From Steromphala cineraria (lineage: Eukaryota; Mollusca; Gastropoda; Trochida; Trochidae): DNA of 64,000 nucleotides. Below are positions 59,551 to 64,000 of this stretch, piece by piece (position 1 is the stretch's first letter; each line of letters starts with the position of its first letter). The stretch covers positions 25,677,406-25,741,405 of the forward strand of contig OU744730.1 of the NCBI GenBank assembly GCA_916613615.1, written 5' to 3'. Under the pieces are notes generated by a model. That model did not search any database and was not told the DNA's origin. It saw nothing but the letters and a program-made list of their open reading frames with translations. The position numbers and the translations under genes are program-made.

Positions 59551-62286
59551 CACCTTTAATCATGTTTAACCGTCTGTTAGCGAAACTTCACATTTGACTT
59601 GATAGGTATCAGGGTATTTATAGGAGCAAAGCGGGTTCAAATACGCTTAAATAACAGGATGTTTTTATTCGACCTTGAAAAATATCTTTAGCCCCTGAAT
59701 TCTTTAATCCGGCCGATGATCCGGGGTCACCGCTATTGGTGTTTGCGAATCAATTTATTGGTTGGAAAGAGATGTAAAATGAGGCATTTGCCTGGGTGGG
59801 TATCAGTGTATGGTTGAAGATTTGCGAAACAAAAGACGTCGATGTAGCAGGACGCTTGAAAATATATTAGGGTTATTTTCTTTCAAAAATAGAAAACTTA
59901 ATCCGTTATCACTTAAATAAAAACGAAAACAACAATGTAAAGATGTCTGGAAAACTTAGGTATTACTGAACTCAATGATGCTGTATATATGTGTTTTCAA
60001 TAGAGAGCTGTTTCTCAAAATTCGCTATCAATGAAAAAAGTTATTTTTAGGTATTTTTTAATCATCGATGTCGTAGATGTTTTCGATATAGAGACCCACA
60101 CATTCGTTCTCGAATGATAAGCAAGATATTTCATGTGGTTTGAATTCATCATCGGTTGCTCACAGAACCAAAACAAGAAACACTCAAGCTCTGTTTCCTC
60201 CATCTACAAATAGATAGCGAGATACACAGGCCATTCACACGTCTGTATCTTGCATTTAAAACTGTATATTTACATAAAAGATAAGGGCTCATGTCCACTC
60301 CTTGTCGAAGTACCACTAACCTAAATAAAGTTTACTGCCCGTTTTACCCATTTCAGCTTTAAACAGAGTTAAAGTGCATCCCTGCAATCTTATCTCAACA
60401 TGAAGGGCAAAAAACATTCCAAATATTTATCACTTTTTCCTCAACATTCTATCCCTTCCCTTCAACAATTCCAACCCACGAGCCGAGCAATGAAACCAAC
60501 TTTATGGCCCACAGAAATCTGGCGTCAGAATTTCAAGCGAGCCTACCATATGACTCTCGGCAAAATCATCCAACCATTATCATTGACGACATAGCAGTAA
60601 TCTTGAACTCCCTATCAAATCTAATGATCAAAGGTGTTTGTTTATTTACAATTAAGTCACGCATGAAATACCTAGGATAGCCACTTGGCGACGAGTACGG
60701 AAAGATATCGCCAGGTGTTCGAATTTTCTATTCTCGCTTCTGTTATTTCGGGGTTAATTGCCGATGTATTTGCTAAGTTTGGTTTGCAGAAATGTTTCGC
60801 TAGCTGTGTGATAACACCGTGTATTTGATGTCAAATTTTCCCCACCATATGTTTCCTGTAAAGGACTTATCACATTCTCAAGGTACATCAGGTGCACATT
60901 TTGTCAATTACATCTGCAAATTAATTCTACATGACCAAAACCTACGTCAATCGGTTCAAACATATTAATATCTACGTGTGAAACACCGATTAAATATATG
61001 CATATGGCACATAAAATTTACAGCCATAGGTGACGAGCTAACAGAATATTTGACTTGTGGCGTTGAGTTCACATTTGGTAAATAATGTATGTTTATATAC
61101 CTGTATATGTTTGGATGTACCTCAAGCGTACAGGTAAGTATATTTAGATACAGCTAAATGACTCGAGTTCCGACTGTGATTTCAGCTTAATCAACACCTG
61201 TTAAGAATGTTTTCACTCATAAAACTGTCCAGGTTTGAAATTTACAGGACAAAAAAATTAGTTCCTCATGCATATATACTTACACCCATGAATGTTGGCA
61301 ATAAAATTCTACCTGTTGATAATTGGCATACAAAGAATGTAGACTATACACCTGATTTCATTAACCTTTTTTCCAATTTCTTCATGCATATCATCCGCAT
61401 GTATATATTAATTTCATAGCGAATGACAATTATACCTAAAACAGCATTTTACTTATATTAAATCTACTTCTGAGGAACCGAGCGTACAAAACGATAAAAG
61501 ATTGGCACAGAATAGATCTGTTTGCACCAAGCGAAGGGGGGAAGGTTATATAGTGCGTTGAGGGGCCGCTTACTGAAAAATTCGATCACTTTATACGCAG
61601 TGGCCTTATCACAGTCCAACCAAACTAAGGTGGCTCGAGATAGCGCGGAATGTTTATAAAGATGGGAGGACCGAATTAAATCGTAATCAGTTTCATTATT
61701 TGTATAAATCAGATGTCTAAGACTTTTGCTTTTCTAGATTTCGTTTCTTTAAAAAAAATCGGTTAAATAATTAGATATGTATACAGATTTATCTAAGGAT
61801 GAAAGGAAGGAATCTATTGTTTAGGTCAATGCGTTTACAAATTCATCTGTAGTTTAAAGAGGGATTTTGTAGGAATAATTGACTGTCCTTTGGTCTAATT
61901 GTATATGTATGATTCAAGTACATATAAGTGAAAGAGATTACGAGATTGTATTTACACAGCATTACCACGAGTTGGAACCGAAACTTTCACAAATAATTTA
62001 ATTTACCATTTACCTGTTGGTACGTGTATACATGCCTTAAAAATGCAGAGTTGAGAGTCGTTGGTAATAAAGTGTAATTAATAATGTCGGGTATTATATT
62101 ACACAAAACATTAGAATAATGACTTCTATGAATAGTTTTGTGCACTTTTAGATAAGCATATAATGCTCGATGGTTTCACGGCAATGCATAGCCACAATAG
62201 CGTTGATGGCTTTCTCCCTGCAGAAATACTAGCAGTCGCGATATAAGTGAAATGCTCTTGAAAGCAGCGTTAAAACCCTAAATCAT
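59551..62286. other. AT-rich sequence without a supported gene
   Basis: A 64-residue plus-strand ORF at 60400-60594 and small patches of CpG near 61530-61640 are unassigned. Nothing else recognised. Confidence 0.45.
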
Positions 62287-62310
62287 CTCACCTCACCTCA
62301 CCTCACCTCA
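62287..62310 (+). repeat. (TCACC)n pentanucleotide repeat
   Basis: About four and a half units of CTCAC. Confidence 0.9.
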
Positions 62311-62343
62311 ATGACGACTCTACATTCAGTAAACGTGGTTTAA

Positions 62344-62657
62344 TGGGACAGTAGCTCATTTAAATTTATATTTTTCATCATATTTCCCCCAAAAAATGTA
62401 AATATCTGCATATGGTCAAACATCTCGTTACTCAACCCAATGATGCTTCGTCGTAGATGGAAATCTAGCATAAACTACTGGCGGCCATTTTATGTGAACA
62501 TCTTGTATTCATTTGAGGTATGGAAATGGATTCGCGTTGTTAAACTGAACATTGAACGTTCCTTTCAGAAAGGCACAACTTTGATATTGGAAGAATAAAT
62601 TCGGTTTCATTAAGATGCTTGTCTGATTAATTTATCTTACCAAAAAGTTATTGCTCC
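62344..62657 (-). mobile_element. TTAA-flanked MITE, family 'M', copy 8 (diverged)
   Basis: A 314-bp element between TTAA at 62340-62343 and 62658-62661. The left end is TGGGACAGTAGC; the right end is decayed (GTTATTGCTCC). The core GGCGGCCATTTTATGTGAAC is intact at about 62482-62501. Minus orientation. Confidence 0.72.
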
Positions 62658-62741
62658 TTAAATATTATCTTTTAACAGATAAAACTAGAAATACGACTTA
62701 CTGTGGTTAAGAGGTGTATGTAAACAGCAAAATCTCAAGTC

Positions 62742-62811
62742 AAAAGGGGAATCTGATATGAATCTCTGTGGTTTTGAAGAAAAAAGAAAGTAAACAAAGA
62801 TTCCCCTTTAA
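62742..62811. repeat. Small inverted repeat, AAAGGGGAATCT ends
   Basis: AAAAGGGGAATCT and AGATTCCCCTTTAA bound about 70 bp. TTAA is present only on the right. Possibly a deleted TTAA-type element. Confidence 0.45.
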
Positions 62812-62814
62812 GAT

Positions 62815-63439
62815 AAGAAAACGTACACAGGAGTTGAATTTTTCCTTACTTATATTTGAGACCTGAAATGTATATCTTGTTGGGATTAGTTCGCTGTCAC
62901 CCGCTATAGTCAGATAGTAAACTTGCTGCTTTCTATCGACGCCTAGCGGTGTAGATATGCGGCTTATTTTACTCGGGAGGTCAAAGGTTACATGTTAATT
63001 AGAAACGGACACTTTTTAATGTTTACCGTAAACCGATTGAAGAAGATATGTTCCTTAAGACTTTTAGCTTCTGAAAGACCTTCTTGTTCGAATTTCTCGC
63101 ATTGCTTATCAAAGGAATTCATCAACATTTCAGAAATGGTGTGTATTCCTTTTTTTGGCAATCTTCTCCTTTTAAAGTGAGTTTCGCATACTTACACGTA
63201 ATTCATTACTTTTTATTGAGTATAATGTCTGCATTTTTGCCAGTTATCAGAAATATCCATTTACCACATACAACTGCGTGTTTAAAGTCTAAAGGTGATT
63301 GCGAAGCTGTAGTGGTTTGTCGGTAGAGTGCACGGTTATTCATCAGGTGGTTCCGGAATGGATGAACTTCTGTGAAAGCTTAGAGCGCCATACAGCCAAC
63401 ATGACGTTTGGTTCTTTTAAAGTTTAAGATATAACACAT
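62815..63439. other. No supported gene
   Basis: CTAGCGGTGTAGATATGCGG near 62943 and GTCGGTAGAGTGCACGG near 63319 look faintly tRNA-like but lack a proper box B. Nothing else recognised. Confidence 0.4.
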
Positions 63440-64000
63440 CATTCTCTCCCCACAGAGGCAGATTAAGTCATATTGGTTAAGCCTCTGTTCTAATTCGCCG
63501 AATTTGTGGTGAAGGATTGGAGATGCCTGATCAGTATGTTTACTCTAAGGAAAATGAGCCATTAATGTAATAATTTATCATTATACATATGTATTATTAT
63601 ATTGTGTGATATAATTTGTATTTTATATCTGTCTATAATATTATATTTTAAATTTGCATCATGAAGATTTTAGTGTCTCATAGGCCACATTGGCCGGACA
63701 CTTTTAATGTGTGTGACACTCAAATAAAATAATATTCTTCTTCTTCTTCTTCCTGATTGGAGGCAATCGAAATTAGTTGTGCAATCAACGATGCTGATCT
63801 AAAATCATTTTGACTACTGAAACATAGCAAACATTGTGATATGATCCACCCTTTCCATGCGAGAAGCGTTTTCATTTGCTTAAATATTACAAAATTTATG
63901 GATAGCGGTGCATTTCTTTCCGCCAGGGAAAACTGCCGGAACCCACGGATTTAGTCTAATTAGAACAGGGACTCGATCAACATGACTAGATCTGCCTCTG
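63440..64000 (+). mobile_element. Long-TIR MITE (Mutator-like), copy 3, interrupted and cut by the window end
   Basis: Starts CATTCTCTCCCCACAGAGG after ATAACACAT. This copy keeps the longest TIR: AGATTAAGTCATATTGGTTA through CTCTGTTCTAATTCGCCG pairs with the right end (63930-64000), over 55 bp. The body matches copies 1 and 2 but is split by a 220-bp insertion. The final bases of the right TIR and the duplication lie beyond 64000. Confidence 0.88.
63532..63751 (+). mobile_element. Nested retroelement-like insertion with 6-bp target duplication
   Basis: Comparison with the uninterrupted copy at 12786 (GAGATGCCTGATTGGAGGC) shows an extra 220 bp here between two CCTGAT copies (63526-63531 and 63752-63757). 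The insert ends CACTCAAATAAAATAATATT then (CTT)n, placing an AATAAA-type signal just before a simple-repeat tail, as expected of a 5'-truncated LINE or a SINE. It has no ORF and no pol III boxes that I can see. Confidence 0.85.

Noticed and set aside
62940..63350. Faint tRNA-like fragments (CTAGCGGTGTAGAT; CGGTAGAGTGCACGG)
   Set aside because: They lack a matching box B at the right distance and do not match the SINE family.

Overview
This window looks like non-coding DNA from an animal nuclear genome, probably a marine lophotrochozoan and most likely a mollusc. That assignment is inference. It rests on high AT content, the absence of any long conserved ORF, three copies of a tRNA-derived SINE, many short inverted-repeat (MITE-like) elements, abundant microsatellites and a 200-N assembly gap at 39903-40102. 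I see no bacterial-style operons, no rRNA or functional tRNA gene, no CRISPR array and no gene I can name with confidence. Almost every ORF longer than 60 codons is either a chance opening in AT-rich DNA or a translation of a simple repeat.

Layout. 1-17 kb: AT-rich sequence with four TTAA-flanked MITEs (2.6, 10.2, 14.5 and 15.4 kb), two members of a long-TIR element with 9-bp target duplications (4.55 and 12.8 kb), a 96-bp near-perfect palindrome with its own 9-bp duplication (14.76 kb), a diverged duplication (7.0-7.7 versus 9.2-9.8 kb) and tandem arrays with 144-, 23- and 227-bp units. 17-32 kb: SINE copies at 17.3 and 21.2 kb, further TTAA elements (18.3, 22.4, 31.3 kb), a possible decayed TA-flanked element (18.9-19.8 kb), and a less AT-rich stretch (23.1-26.7 kb) with the most protein-like, though unrecognised, candidate exons. 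34-40 kb: a 1.26-kb TA-flanked transposon with 26-bp TIRs holding a 31-nt poly-G run, a pogo/Tigger-like MITE, a (GAT)n array, a TA-flanked foldback element and the gap. 40-46.3 kb: two CpG-normal, less AT-rich patches (39.7-40.6 and 45.5-46.3 kb) that are the best places for promoters or first exons. 47-49 kb: a TTAA element, a 111-bp tandem array in which one unit has expanded into a (GA)n tract, and a 21-bp minisatellite open in frame on both strands. 53.9-64 kb: a third SINE, a 640-bp (AGT)n array, several foldbacks, a 78-bp hairpin element with a perfect 9-bp duplication, an eighth TTAA element, and a third long-TIR element interrupted by a 220-bp retroelement-like insertion with 6-bp duplications.

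The genes do not form a system here. The coherent story is the mobile-element community: eight copies of one TTAA family whose central block is preserved even in the most decayed copies, and three unrelated families that all leave 9-bp duplications, as Mutator-like transposases do.
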